A DNA stretch of 64,000 nucleotides from Gordonia iterans (GTDB lineage Bacteria; Actinomycetota; Actinomycetes; Mycobacteriales; Mycobacteriaceae), in the NCBI RefSeq assembly GCF_002993285.1, contig NZ_CP027433.1, positions 868,001 to 932,000 of the forward strand, written 5' to 3'. The notes below the pieces were generated by a model that did no database searches, had not been told where the DNA came from, and was given only the letters and a program-made list of their open reading frames with translations. Below, in pieces: positions 16,952 to 25,229 of this stretch; within the stretch, counting starts at the first letter, position 1, and each line of letters starts with the position of its first letter. Made by a program: the position numbers and the translations under genes.

Positions 16952-17916
16952 ACTCCGACGACGAAGACCAGGCGAAGCGCCCGGCCCCGGTGGTGAAGAA
17001 GAGCAGCCCACTGGGCCGCAAGCAGAAGGCCGGCAAGCGCCGGGCGGGCACGCCGAAACCGGACAAGCAGGCGAAGTCCGGGCCGGAGAGCGTCGAGAAG
17101 TCGGCGATACCCGGGATCGGTGAGGATCGGGCAGATCCCGGTGCCGACGACCGGAACGACACAGTCGATCCGGCTTCTCGCGACGCGGACACCGCCGACA
17201 CGGACGCCGCCGACACGGACGCTGCCGACGCGGACGCTGCCGATACGGACGCTGCCGACGCGGACGCTGCCGACACTGATGCGGACGACGCGGACGCGGC
17301 ACCCGAATCGGTCGCGGTCGGTTACCGCGATCGCCGGGTGGCGACGCAGCGTCGTCGTACCGCGCGGGAAGCCGCCGCCTCGGCGAAGAAGTCCGGTACG
17401 GCGGCGTCGTCCGGTCCGACTGACCAGCGGACCGCCCTCTGGGTGGTGGGGCTGTGCGTCGGCACCGTGGTGCTGGTGGCCGGCACCGTGTTGTCGATCT
17501 TCTTCGGCATGCGGTACGCGGAGATCCAGGACGAGCGCGAGTTGCGCGCCGAGTACGCGACCTTCGCCCGGCAAGTGGTGGTGCAGATGACCACGCTCGA
17601 CGCCGAGAACGCCGACAACATGTACAAGCTCGCGATGGAGAAGACCAGCGGCCGGGCGCAGCAGGTGTTCCGGGACAACATGAAGACCGTTTCCGAACTG
17701 ATCCGGCAGGGCGACGCGGAGACCAAGACCACCGTTCTGACCGAAGCGGTCAGCAAGGCGACGCCCGACGAGGGCGAGGTGCTGATGGTAGTGGGCTGGG
17801 AGCATCGCAGCAAGGACGCCGACGAGGCTCCGTTGTTCCAGACCTTCCGCTATCAGGTCGGGATGACCCGCCTGAACGGCGAGCTGAAGGTGACCGAATT
17901 GGAGTTCGTCTGGTGA
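16915..17916 (+). CDS. Mce-associated membrane protein (Mas4A type)
   Basis: A protein of about 320-333 residues behind mce4F. It has a long polar N-terminus rich in Lys and Asp, including an Ala-Asp-Thr repeat near residues 92-125, one membrane helix (ALWVVGLCVGTVVLVAGTVL) near 180-200, and a VirB8/NTF2-like extracytoplasmic domain (VVVQMTTLDAENADNMYKL). Mce-associated proteins stabilise the Mce complex. The start is unclear: ATG at 16915 lies inside mce4F, and CTG at 16948 overlaps its stop codon. The three-gene order mce4F-mas-mas is the mycobacterial one (Rv3493c, Rv3492c). Confidence 0.85.
   Translation: MVRADHEDGGVLNSDDEDQAKRPAPVVKKSSPLGRKQKAGKRRAGTPKPDKQAKSGPESVEKSAIPGIGEDRADPGADDRNDTVDPASRDADTADTDAADTDAADADAADTDAADADAADTDADDADAAPESVAVGYRDRRVATQRRRTAREAAASAKKSGTAASSGPTDQRTALWVVGLCVGTVVLVAGTVLSIFFGMRYAEIQDERELRAEYATFARQVVVQMTTLDAENADNMYKLAMEKTSGRAQQVFRDNMKTVSELIRQGDAETKTTVLTEAVSKATPDEGEVLMVVGWEHRSKDADEAPLFQTFRYQVGMTRLNGELKVTELEFVW
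17188..17300. repeat. Asp/Ala-coding low-complexity repeat (about 15-bp period)
   Basis: An imperfect array of GACGCTGCCGACGCG-like units inside the Mce-associated gene, encoding ADTDA/ADADA. The period is a multiple of three, so length changes stay in frame. It lies in the cytoplasmic N-terminus, before the membrane helix. Confidence 0.8.
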
Positions 17917-18557
17917 GCGGGCGGTTGGTGAGTGTGCGCAGCGTGGCGGTGGCGGTCTTCACCGCGCTGGTGGTCGCCGCGACAGTGGTGACGATCGTGC
18001 TCGGGGTGATGTACGGGGGCGCGCGCGCCGAGGAGAACGCCCGGGAGAGCGCGCTGACGGCGGCCCGCGAGTACGTGCAGAAGATGTACGCCTGGACGCC
18101 GGAGAACGTGTCGGACAACATCAACTTCATGATGGGCGTGCTCACCGGCAAGGCCAAGGAGGAGTACGAGCGCTACATCCTGGGTGAGCGGATCGCCGAG
18201 GAGATCAAGCAGCAGAAGGTGGTCGCGACGGTCACCGATCAGGGGTCGGGCGTCGTCGAGAACACCCGGGACACCGCCAAGGTGTTGTTGTTCATCAACC
18301 AGTCGGCGTCCCGCGCCGGGACCGAGGACGTGCAGGTGAACCCGAGCCGGGTGGTCTACACGATGGAGTTCCGCGGCGGAAAGTGGCTGATCAACGACGC
18401 ACAGATCCTCACCGACCAGACCCTGGAAGACCTGGTCGCCGAGCGTGACGGCACTCCGCGGCCCGAGACCTCGATGCCGGTCTCACCCCCGCCGAGCAGC
18501 CCGGCCGCCGAGTCGTCCGAACCGACGCCCACCCCGGAGCCGGTACCGACCGGATAA
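17913..18557 (+). CDS. Mce-associated membrane protein (Mas4B type)
   Basis: A 214-residue protein with an N-terminal membrane helix (VAVAVFTALVVAATVVTIVLG), a VirB8/NTF2-like domain (YVQKMYAWTPENVSDNINFM, later VVYTMEFRGGKWLINDAQIL) and a Pro/Ser/Thr-rich tail. The start is GTG at 17913, overlapping the stop of the preceding gene. It ends the mce4 operon; a strong palindrome follows at 18617-18658. Confidence 0.88.
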   Translation: MSGRLVSVRSVAVAVFTALVVAATVVTIVLGVMYGGARAEENARESALTAAREYVQKMYAWTPENVSDNINFMMGVLTGKAKEEYERYILGERIAEEIKQQKVVATVTDQGSGVVENTRDTAKVLLFINQSASRAGTEDVQVNPSRVVYTMEFRGGKWLINDAQILTDQTLEDLVAERDGTPRPETSMPVSPPPSSPAAESSEPTPTPEPVPTG

Positions 18558-18558
18558 C

Positions 18559-18600
18559 GGTCTGGGTCTGGGTCTGGGTCTCGGTCGAGGTCGAGACGAG
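18559..18600. repeat. Short GGTCTG/GGTCGA simple repeat after the mce4 operon
   Basis: About four GGTCTG hexamers run into GGTCGAGGTCGAGACGAG. It is intergenic and non-coding in any convincing frame. It may be a remnant of repeat slippage beside the palindrome that follows. Confidence 0.6.
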
Positions 18601-18616
18601 GGTGCCGGGCACACCA

Positions 18617-18658
18617 ATCTCGTTGTGGCACCGTCGACCGACGGTGCCACAACGAGAT
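18617..18658. terminator. Perfect 20-bp inverted repeat between convergent genes (probable bidirectional terminator)
   Basis: Two exact 20-base arms (left 18617-18636, right 18639-18658) are separated by two bases, giving a very stable hairpin on either strand. It lies between the end of the mce4 operon (plus) and the end of the aldehyde dehydrogenase gene (minus), the natural place for a shared terminator. There is no T-run, which is usual in high-GC actinobacteria. Direct copies of TGCCGGGCAC flank it. Confidence 0.7.
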
Positions 18659-18715
18659 GAGACTGCCGGGCACCCTCATTTCGGACCGGCAGCGGTGCGA
18701 AACGACGGTGCTGGG

Positions 18716-20182
18716 TCAGGCCCCCGAGGAGTACCCCATCGGCATCAGGATGGACTTGTGCTCCAGGTACGACTCCAGACCCTCGCGCCCGTTCTCACGC
18801 CCGATGCCGGAATTCTTGTAGCCGCCGAACGGGGACGCCGGATCGATCGCGTACCAGTTGATGCCCACCGTGCCGGTGCGCACCCGCTTGGCGATCTCGA
18901 TGCCGCGCGGCACGTCGGCGGTCCACACCGAACCGGCGAGCCCGTAGTCGGAGTCGTTGGCGATGGCGACCGCTTCGTCGACGTCGTCGTAGGCGATCAC
19001 GCTGATCACCGGGCCGAAGATCTCCTCCCGGGCGATCTCCATGTCGTTGGAGACTCCGGTGAAGATGGTCGGGCCCACCCAGTGGCCGCCCGCGGCCTCC
19101 GGTCCGGCGACCTCGAGGACGGCGGTGGCGCCGCCGGCCTTGCCTCGCTCGATGTAGCCGCTGACCTTCTGGAACTGTCGCTCGTTGATCAACGGCCCGA
19201 TCTTGGTGTCCGGATCCGACGGCAGACCCGGAGTGAAGGTCGCGGCGACGTCGACCATCGCCTGGACGACCTCGTCGTGCCGCGAGCGGGGCACCAGGAC
19301 CCTGGTCTGCGCGACACAGGCCTGTCCGGCGTTGAGCATGCCGGAGAACACGAGCATGGGCGCCGAGGCGGCGATGTCGGCGTCGTCGAGCACGATGGCG
19401 GCCGACTTGCCGCCGAGCTCCAGCGAGCAGCGCTTGAGCGTCTCGCCGCAGCGCGCAGCGATACTGCGGCCGGTCGCGGTGGATCCGGTGAAGGTGATCT
19501 TGTCGACGTCCGGGTGATCGACGAGCGCCTGCCCGGTCTCCACTCCGCCGGGGACCACCGAGATCACGCCTTCCGGGACGCCGGCCTCGGTGAACAGCTC
19601 AGCGAGGACGTTCGCGTTGAGGGGCGTTTCCGGGGCGGGTTTGAGGACCACGCTGCAGCCGGCCGCCAGTGCGGGCCCGAACTTGTTGCACAGCAGGAAG
19701 AGCGGGACGTTCCACGCGATGATCGCGCCGACCACGCCGACGGGTTCGCGGACCACCAGGCTCTCGCCGAACAGGCCGTGCCGGGTCTCCTCCCACTCGT
19801 AGGCGTCGGCGGCATCGGCGTAACCGTTCAGGACGCCGGTCCCGGCCAGTTGCTGGAGCGTGGCGACGTCACCGGGGGTGGCGCCCATCTCGGCCGAGAT
19901 CAGTGCGCACAGCTCGGCGGACCGCTCGTTGATCAGCTCCGCCGCACGCCGCAGGACCGCGGCACGCTCGGCCGGCGGGCGCTCCCGCCAGACGCCGGAC
20001 TCGAACGATGCCCGGGCCGCGCGCACGGCGGCGTCGACGTCGTCGGAGTCGGCCGCCGGTACGCTTCCGACCAGTTCGCCGGTCGCGGGCGACCGCACGT
20101 CCAGTCGCTCGCGCGAGTGCGGCGCCACCCAGCGTCCGCCGATGTACAGCTGGTCGGTGTCGATGGTGGTGCTGACGGACAT
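18716..20182 (-). CDS. NAD(P)-dependent aldehyde dehydrogenase
   Basis: A 488-residue aldehyde dehydrogenase with all hallmarks: the IIAWNVPLFLLCNKFGPALA segment with the oxyanion Asn, the FTGSTATGR cofactor loop, the general-base Glu in LELGGKSAAIV near residue 252 and the catalytic Cys in NAGQACVAQTR near residue 286. The substrate is unknown. A perfect KstR box lies 34 bases before the start, so it probably oxidises an aldehyde formed in sterol metabolism, for example from side-chain cleavage or alcohol oxidation. That is inference. It is a single-gene unit facing the end of the mce4 operon. Confidence 0.93.
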   Translation of the reverse strand: MSVSTTIDTDQLYIGGRWVAPHSRERLDVRSPATGELVGSVPAADSDDVDAAVRAARASFESGVWRERPPAERAAVLRRAAELINERSAELCALISAEMGATPGDVATLQQLAGTGVLNGYADAADAYEWEETRHGLFGESLVVREPVGVVGAIIAWNVPLFLLCNKFGPALAAGCSVVLKPAPETPLNANVLAELFTEAGVPEGVISVVPGGVETGQALVDHPDVDKITFTGSTATGRSIAARCGETLKRCSLELGGKSAAIVLDDADIAASAPMLVFSGMLNAGQACVAQTRVLVPRSRHDEVVQAMVDVAATFTPGLPSDPDTKIGPLINERQFQKVSGYIERGKAGGATAVLEVAGPEAAGGHWVGPTIFTGVSNDMEIAREEIFGPVISVIAYDDVDEAVAIANDSDYGLAGSVWTADVPRGIEIAKRVRTGTVGINWYAIDPASPFGGYKNSGIGRENGREGLESYLEHKSILMPMGYSSGA

Positions 20183-20216
20183 GCGTGCTCCTCGTATCGG
20201 GTCGGTGACCCCATAC

Positions 20217-20230
20217 TAGAACACGTTCTA
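20217..20230. promoter_or_regulatory. KstR box (perfect), aldehyde dehydrogenase
   Basis: TAGAACACGTTCTA is a perfect, fully symmetric KstR site upstream of the minus-strand aldehyde dehydrogenase. It places this enzyme in the sterol regulon. Confidence 0.88.
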
Positions 20231-20240
20231 GATTTCGACA

Positions 20241-20345
20241 GGCTCAATCAGCGGGCGAGGAGGCTCAATCAGCGGGCGAGGAGGCGCAATCAGCGGGCGA
20301 GGAGGCGCAATCAGCGGGCGAGGAGGCGCGATTCGCCTGCGGGGA
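20241..20345. repeat. 21-bp tandem repeat, 4 copies plus a degenerate fifth
   Basis: Units start at 20241, 20262, 20283 and 20304 (GGCKCAATCAGCGGGCGAGGA), with a decayed copy at 20325. The array lies between the KstR box of the aldehyde dehydrogenase and the 3' end of mhuD. There are no spacers, so it is a minisatellite and not CRISPR. The bases just before it (TTTCGACAGGCTCAATCAG) look like an actinobacterial REP-type sequence. Confidence 0.88.
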
Positions 20346-20400
20346 ACTCAGTCCGCGGGCGGGGAACTCAGTCCGCGGGCGGGGAACTCAGTCCGCGGGC
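20341..20400. repeat. 20-bp tandem repeat, 3 copies, running into the mhuD stop codon
   Basis: Three exact copies of GGGGAACTCAGTCCGCGGGC start at 20341, 20361 and 20381. The third contains the stop codon and last codons of mhuD (read on the minus strand), so the array probably grew by duplication of the 3' end of that gene. Confidence 0.88.
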
Positions 20401-20699
20401 GAGGGCTGGACGTCGAGGACCACCTCGAACTCCAGCAGGTCTGCGCCGGTCGCGACAGGCTTGCGGTCGCCCTGGTGTGCCGCGCGTGCGTCGCCGTTGG
20501 CCCAGCCCTGGAAGCTCTCCTCGTCCTCCCACTGGGTCACCACGAAGTAGCGGCCGTCGCCCTTCGTCGGGCGGAGCAACTGGAAGCCGAGGAAGCCGGC
20601 GGCCTGCTCCACCACACCGGCCCGCGCGGCGAAACGCTTCTCCAGCTCGGGTCCTTGCCCCTCGGGCACATGAATCGCATTGATCTTCACAACAGCCAT
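20388..20699 (-). CDS. mhuD: Heme-degrading monooxygenase MhuD
   Basis: A 103-residue antibiotic-biosynthesis-monooxygenase-fold protein. It opens PVVKINAI-like (MAVVKINAIHVPEGQGPELE) and carries the residues that define mycobacterial MhuD at the same numbers: Asn7, Trp66 (SFQGWANG) and His75 (ARAAHQG), then LLEFEVVLDV. MhuD binds one or two hemes and opens the ring to mycobilin and iron, so the gene gives access to heme iron. It is divergent from an alpha/beta hydrolase, as Rv3592 and Rv3591c are in M. tuberculosis. The last codons fall in a tandem repeat. Confidence 0.93.
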   Translation of the reverse strand: MAVVKINAIHVPEGQGPELEKRFAARAGVVEQAAGFLGFQLLRPTKGDGRYFVVTQWEDEESFQGWANGDARAAHQGDRKPVATGADLLEFEVVLDVQPSPAD

Positions 20700-20753
20700 G
20701 CCGTCAACCCTACTTGCGCCGGCGCGCGCAGACCTGAGGCTAAGGTCGGTGCC

Positions 20754-21539
20754 GTGGGAAGCACGGCCGGGTTGCTCGATCACGGGGGCGACGACGACGG
20801 TTTCGGCGCGATCGTCCTGTTGCACGGTCTGATGGGCCGGGGCCGCACGTGGCGTCGTCAGATCCCGTGGCTGCGCGACTACGGGCGGGTGTTCACCTTC
20901 GACGCCGCCTTCCACCAGGGCGCCGACCGGGTGGGCGACCCGGCGGCCGCGGACCTGGCGACGGAGCGGTTCGTCGGCGACGTCGCCGAGATTCTCACCT
21001 GGATCGATCGGGGACCGGCGGTGCTGATCGGTCACTCGATGGGCGGCCTGCACGCCTGGTGCACTGCGGCGGAGTTCCCGGAGCTGGTGTCGGCACTGGT
21101 CGTCGAGGACATGGCGCCGGACTTCCGCGGGCGGACCACCGGGACCTGGCAGCCGTGGTTCGCGTCCTGGCCCGACCGGTTCGCCGACCTGGGCGAGGCC
21201 GTCGCGCACTTCGGGCCCGTCGCCGGCCGGTACTTCTACGAGGCCTTCGACGACGGACGTCTGCACGGCAGCATCCCCGTGTGGGCGGCGCTCGCCGAGG
21301 AGTGGGGCGGCCGTGACTTCTGGACGCAATGGGATGCGGTGCAGGCGCCGTCGTTGCTGCTGGAAGCCGAGTTCTCGGTGACCCCGCCCGATCAGATGGA
21401 ACGGATGGCGCAGCGCAATCGGCACGCGACCTATCTACGGGTGGCCGGCGCCGGGCACTTGGTACACGACGACGCCCCGGAGGTTTTCCGGGGCGCCGTC
21501 GAAGCGTTCCTGTCGATGCAGACCGGACGTGCCGGTTAG
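20754..21539 (+). CDS. Alpha/beta hydrolase (Rv3591c type)
   Basis: A 261-residue alpha/beta hydrolase. It has the oxyanion loop LLHGLMGRG near residues 23-31, the nucleophile elbow GHSMGG near 92-97 and the catalytic His in GAGHLVHDDAPEVF near 235. The substrate is not known. It is divergent from mhuD, an association kept from mycobacteria. It is not HsaD: the elbow is GHSMGG, not GNSLGG, and the cap region differs. The likely start is GTG at 20754; no strong ribosome-binding site is visible, so the start is uncertain by a few codons. Confidence 0.85.
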   Translation: MGSTAGLLDHGGDDDGFGAIVLLHGLMGRGRTWRRQIPWLRDYGRVFTFDAAFHQGADRVGDPAAADLATERFVGDVAEILTWIDRGPAVLIGHSMGGLHAWCTAAEFPELVSALVVEDMAPDFRGRTTGTWQPWFASWPDRFADLGEAVAHFGPVAGRYFYEAFDDGRLHGSIPVWAALAEEWGGRDFWTQWDAVQAPSLLLEAEFSVTPPDQMERMAQRNRHATYLRVAGAGHLVHDDAPEVFRGAVEAFLSMQTGRAG

Positions 21540-21544
21540 CGCGG

Positions 21545-23107
21545 TCAGTGCATGATCACCGGCTGGGCGGGGCCGTCGCCGAGGTCGACGTCCTCTTCGA
21601 CCGCGGTCGTGATCTTGGTCCGCGGCAGGAAGAACGCCGGGATGAAGGTGATCGCGACTAGGACGACGGCGACGATGAAGGTGTTGCCGAAGGCGGACGA
21701 GGCCTCCGTCAGTCCCTTCGCGATCTCCGCGTCCTGGACGGGCTGCGGCAGTGCGGTGAAGGCCTCGGGCAGCTTGTCCGGCATGGTGTTGTACAGCTGA
21801 GCCAGACCCGCGGCGGCGGTCACCATGCCCGTGTAGATCACGGTGATCACCGCGGTGCCGATGGACGACGACGTCTGCTGGATCACGTTCACCAGCGTCG
21901 AGCCGTCGGGCACCTGCGGACCGCGCAGCGAGGCCAGCGCCGAGGACATGATCGGCATCATCGTCATGCCCATGCCCAGACCCTGGACGAACAGTGCGCC
22001 GCACAGCAGCCAGTACGAGGTGTCCGGGCCCAGCTGGGTGAAGACCGACACGCCGATCAGGATCAGCACCAGGCCGCCCAGCACGAACTTGCCCGGACCG
22101 ATCTTGTCGGTCATCTTGCCGGCGATCGGCATGGTGAGCATGGCGCCCAGGCCCTGCGGGGCCAGCAGCAGGCCGGCGATCAGCGTGGATTCGCCGCGGA
22201 CGGTGATGAAGTACTGCGGGTACAGCAGCGAGGCGCCGAAGAAGGCGACCATGAACGTGACCATGGTGATCACCGAGATCGCCAGGGTGCGGTTCTTGAA
22301 CAGGCGCAGGTCCAGCAGCGGGTTCTTGGTCCGCAGCGCGTGGAACACGAAGCCGATGATGAGCAGGCCGCCGATGATCATCGGGACGTACACGCCGGTG
22401 TTGTTGAAGGTCTTGTGCTCGGCGCTGGAGGAGACGCCGAACAGGAACAGCGCCAGACCCGGCGACAGGAGCAGCAGGCCGAGGAAGTCGATCGACGACT
22501 TGGTCTTCTCGGTGTCGTCCTTGAGGGCGAACCAGGCGTAGACGATGGCGACGACGCCGATCGGGATGTTGATCAGGAAGACCCAGTGCCACGAGGCGAT
22601 CTCGATCAGCCAGCCGCCCAGAATCGGGCCGGCGATGGGGCCGAGCAGCATCGGGATGCCGAGCACGGCCATCACCGAGCCGACGCGCTCGGGGCCGGCG
22701 GCCCGCGTCATGATCATCATGCCGACCGGCATCAGGAGCCCGCCGCCGAGGCCCTGGATCATGCGGAACGCGACCAGGGTGCCGATGCTGGTCGCCATGG
22801 CGCACAGGATCGAGCCGATGATGAACAGCACCAGCGAGGTCATGTAGACCTTCTTGGAGCCGAAGCGCGAGACCGCCCAACTGGCGATCGGGATCACCGC
22901 GGCGAGCGCGAGTGTGTAGCCGGTCATCGACCAGGCGGCGCCCGCGGGCGTGGTGCCGAAGTCGTTGATGAAGGTCGGTTGGGCCACCGCCACGACGGTG
23001 ACGTCCAGGATGGACATGATGGCGCCGAGCACCACGACACCGGCGACGACGAAGACGTCGCGTCCGAGTTTGTCGGGCGCCGCGGCGGCCGGAGTGGCCT
23101 GGGACAT
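21545..23107 (-). CDS. MFS drug:proton antiporter, DHA2 (EmrB/QacA) family
   Basis: A 520-residue major facilitator transporter with about 14 membrane helices. Motif C-like and DHA2 motifs are seen in SILDVTVVAVAQPTFINDFG, the MIQGLGGGLLMPVGMMIM helix and GPILGGWLIEIASWHWVFLINIPIG. It most likely exports drugs or other hydrophobic compounds. The marR gene lies 59 bases upstream on the same strand, so the pair is probably an operon controlled by the MarR product. Confidence 0.92.
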   Translation of the reverse strand: MSQATPAAAAPDKLGRDVFVVAGVVVLGAIMSILDVTVVAVAQPTFINDFGTTPAGAAWSMTGYTLALAAVIPIASWAVSRFGSKKVYMTSLVLFIIGSILCAMATSIGTLVAFRMIQGLGGGLLMPVGMMIMTRAAGPERVGSVMAVLGIPMLLGPIAGPILGGWLIEIASWHWVFLINIPIGVVAIVYAWFALKDDTEKTKSSIDFLGLLLLSPGLALFLFGVSSSAEHKTFNNTGVYVPMIIGGLLIIGFVFHALRTKNPLLDLRLFKNRTLAISVITMVTFMVAFFGASLLYPQYFITVRGESTLIAGLLLAPQGLGAMLTMPIAGKMTDKIGPGKFVLGGLVLILIGVSVFTQLGPDTSYWLLCGALFVQGLGMGMTMMPIMSSALASLRGPQVPDGSTLVNVIQQTSSSIGTAVITVIYTGMVTAAAGLAQLYNTMPDKLPEAFTALPQPVQDAEIAKGLTEASSAFGNTFIVAVVLVAITFIPAFFLPRTKITTAVEEDVDLGDGPAQPVIMH

Positions 23108-23166
23108 GGGATTCCTTCGATTGGAGATGGTCGGGGGGTGTGGGGGAGGTCGAGTGGTGGGGAGGG

Positions 23167-23691
23167 TCAGGTGACCGGCGCGGTCCGGGGCCGGCAGATG
23201 CCGTGCTCGGGCAGGTATCCGGCCGCTTCGGTCAGGGCCTGCCGCAGCCGGTCGCGGACGTCGTCCGGGAGCGGCGTCAGGAGGTTCCGGACGTCGTCCT
23301 CGCGGAGCCGGAAATGCACGGTCAGGAGCTCGTCCCCGGCTGCGGTGAGCGACAGCCGCTTCACGCGCCGGTCGCGCGGATCCTCGCGCCGATCGACGAA
23401 GCCGAGAGTGACCAGGCGGTCGGCGGCTCGGCCGGTCGCGGCCAGCGACAGACCGAGATGGTCGGCGACCTCGTGGGTCGGCAGTCCCTCGTCGCTCTGC
23501 AGGAGTACGAAGAGGATGCGGACCTGAGAGAAGGTGAGGTCGGTCGAGGCGAGGTTCGCCGCCGTCGAGGAGCGAGTCGCGGCGAGCACCCGGCCGACGA
23601 AGTCGGTCACCGCGTCGACGGCGGCATCGCCCTGGTGAGTCGCGAGGCGGTCGGATTCCTGAAGCACCGGACAATGATTACGTCTACGCAA
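23167..23691 (-). CDS. MarR-family transcriptional regulator
   Basis: A winged-helix MarR regulator of 166-174 residues. The recognition-helix region is LPTHEVADHLGLSLAATGRAADRLV, and the wing is VDRREDPRDRRVKRLSLT. It lies directly upstream of the MFS exporter and probably represses it until a ligand binds. The start is unclear: GTG at 23667 (V-L-Q-E-S-D) or TTG at 23691; neither has a good ribosome-binding site. The coordinates use the longer form. A small palindrome TTGC-T-GCAA just upstream may be its operator. Confidence 0.85.
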   Translation of the reverse strand: MRRRNHCPVLQESDRLATHQGDAAVDAVTDFVGRVLAATRSSTAANLASTDLTFSQVRILFVLLQSDEGLPTHEVADHLGLSLAATGRAADRLVTLGFVDRREDPRDRRVKRLSLTAAGDELLTVHFRLREDDVRNLLTPLPDDVRDRLRQALTEAAGYLPEHGICRPRTAPVT

Positions 23692-23694
23692 CTA

Positions 23695-23703
23695 TTGCTG
23701 CAA
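23695..23703. promoter_or_regulatory. Candidate MarR operator palindrome
   Basis: TTGCTGCAA is a short perfect palindrome in an AT-rich stretch between marR and the glutathione peroxidase gene, the natural place for autoregulation. Its function is inferred from position only. Confidence 0.35.
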
Positions 23704-23750
23704 CACAATAAACGGTGACCTTCCTCACCGCCGGCCGTAGGCTGTCGGTC

Positions 23751-24248
23751 ATGACGCAGAAATCCCCTGGCATAAAGGACATTCCGGTGCGGGCGCTGGA
23801 CGGATCCGACTTCTCGCTCGCTGATCGGCCGGGCCCGTTGCTGATCGTCAACGTGGCCTCCAGGTGCGGTCTCACGCCGCAGTACGGTGTGCTCGAGGAT
23901 CTGGCGAAGTCGTACGGCCCGCGCGGCCTGACCGTCGTCGGTGTCCCGTGCAATCAGTTCATGGGGCAGGAGCCCGGCACCTCGGAGGAAATCGCCGAGT
24001 TCTGTTCGGTCACCTACGGGGTCACGTTTCCGCTGCTGGAGAAGACGGACGTGAACGGCGCGGAGCGGCATCCGCTGTACGCCGCGCTCACCGAGACCGC
24101 AGACTCCGACGGCGTCGCCGGCGACGTGCAGTGGAACTTCGAGAAGTTCCTGGTGAGCGCGGACGGCGACGTGCTGGCCCGCTTCCGCCCGCGTACCGCG
24201 CCCGACGCTCCCGAGGTGATCGCCGCGATCGAGGCCGCTGTACAGTGA
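23751..24248 (+). CDS. Glutathione peroxidase-like thiol peroxidase
   Basis: A 165-residue glutathione-peroxidase-family protein with catalytic Cys39 ([12 protein letters not shown]), the Gln of [11 protein letters not shown] near residue 74 and the Trp of [10 protein letters not shown] near 128. Cys replaces selenocysteine. Actinobacteria lack glutathione, so it probably reduces hydroperoxides with thioredoxin or a similar donor. The ATG at 23751 lies 12 codons inside a longer open frame; there is no strong ribosome-binding site at either position. It is divergent from marR. Confidence 0.9.
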   Translation: MTQKSPGIKDIPVRALDGSDFSLADRPGPLLIVNVASRCGLTPQYGVLEDLAKSYGPRGLTVVGVPCNQFMGQEPGTSEEIAEFCSVTYGVTFPLLEKTDVNGAERHPLYAALTETADSDGVAGDVQWNFEKFLVSADGDVLARFRPRTAPDAPEVIAAIEAAVQ

Positions 24249-24286
24249 AATCGACATTCTAGAAGCGTGTGAGGAGCGATGCCGCG

Positions 24287-24538
24287 ATGGCGCGTGTAGT
24301 GGTCGATGTGATGCCCAAGGCCGAGATCCTGGACCCGCAGGGGCAGGCCATCGTCGGCGCCCTCGGGCGCCTCGGATTCAGCGGAATCGCCGACGTCCGG
24401 CAGGGCAAGCGGTTCGAGCTCGAGGTCGACGACACCGTCGACGACGCGGCGCTGGAGCGCATAGCCGAAGAGCTGCTCACCAACACGGTGATCGAGAACT
24501 ACGCCGTGACGCGCGTCCGCATCGACGAGAACGCGTGA
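24287..24538 (+). CDS. purS: Phosphoribosylformylglycinamidine synthase, PurS subunit
   Basis: An 83-residue Pur[20 protein letters not shown] at the start, [13 protein letters not shown] in the middle and [13 protein letters not shown] near the end. PurS bridges PurQ and PurL in the FGAM synthetase complex of de novo purine synthesis. ATG at 24287 has GAGGAG about 10 bases upstream. purQ begins two bases after its stop. The small purL is not adjacent. Confidence 0.96.
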   Translation: MARVVVDVMPKAEILDPQGQAIVGALGRLGFSGIADVRQGKRFELEVDDTVDDAALERIAEELLTNTVIENYAVTRVRIDENA

Positions 24539-24540
24539 CG

Positions 24541-25221
24541 ATGAGCGCGAAGATCGGAGTCATCACCTTCCCCGGGACCCTCGACGACGTCGACGCGGCC
24601 CGCGCGGTGAAGATCGCCGGCGGCGAGCCGGTGAGCCTGTGGCACGGGGATGCCGACGTGAAGGGCGTCGACGCCGTCGTCGTTCCGGGTGGTTTCAGCT
24701 ACGGCGACTACCTGCGCTGCGGTGCGATCGCCAAGTTCGCCCCGGTCATGTCGGAGGTGATCGCCGCGGCCGGTCGTGGCATGCCGGTGCTGGGCATCTG
24801 CAACGGCTTCCAGATCCTGGCCGAGGCCGGGCTGCTGCCCGGTGCGCTCGCGCGCAACGAAGGCCTGCACTTCATCTGCCGTGATCAGTGGCTGCGGGTG
24901 GAGAACAATCAGACCGCCTGGACCACGCGGTACGACGAGGGCGCCGAGATCCTGATCCCGCTCAAGTCCGGCGAGGGGCGGTACGTGGCCTCCGACTACG
25001 AGCTGGAGAAGCTCGAGGGCGAAGGTCGCATCGTCTTCACCTACGCGGGCGAGAATCCCAACGGCAGCCGGCTCGACATCGCGGGCATAGCCAGTGCCGA
25101 CGGCCGGGTCGTGGGCCTGATGCCGCATCCGGAGCACGCGGTGGAGGCGTTGACCGGTCCGAGCGACGACGGTCTGGGCCTCTTCTATTCGGCGATCGAC
25201 GCGGTCCTCGCCGCGGTCTGA
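24541..25221 (+). CDS. purQ: Phosphoribosylformylglycinamidine synthase, glutaminase subunit PurQ
   Basis: A 226-residue class I glutamine amidotransferase. The nucleophile is Cys in [10 protein letters not shown] near residue 87; the His-Glu pair is in [11 protein letters not shown] near 195-199. It releases ammonia from glutamine for PurL in purine synthesis. I prefer ATG at 24541 over the in-frame GTG two codons earlier, which overlaps the purS stop. An aminopeptidase gene follows after 8 bases. Confidence 0.96.
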   Translation: MSAKIGVITFPGTLDDVDAARAVKIAGGEPVSLWHGDADVKGVDAVVVPGGFSYGDYLRCGAIAKFAPVMSEVIAAAGRGMPVLGICNGFQILAEAGLLPGALARNEGLHFICRDQWLRVENNQTAWTTRYDEGAEILIPLKSGEGRYVASDYELEKLEGEGRIVFTYAGENPNGSRLDIAGIASADGRVVGLMPHPEHAVEALTGPSDDGLGLFYSAIDAVLAAV

Positions 25222-25229
25222 TCACCCGA

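Noticed and set aside
18559..18600. GGTCTG run as a telomere-like or regulatory repeat
   Set aside because: Only about four units, imperfect, in a short intergenic gap; simple slippage is the easier explanation.
20241..20400. Possible CRISPR array
   Set aside because: The 21- and 20-bp units are directly adjacent, with no spacers of varied sequence, and there are no cas genes.
20754..21539. Alpha/beta hydrolase as the missing HsaD
   Set aside because: The nucleophile elbow is GHSMGG, not the GNSLGG of HsaD, and the gene pairs with mhuD as the Rv3591c homologue does. There is no KstR box at its start.
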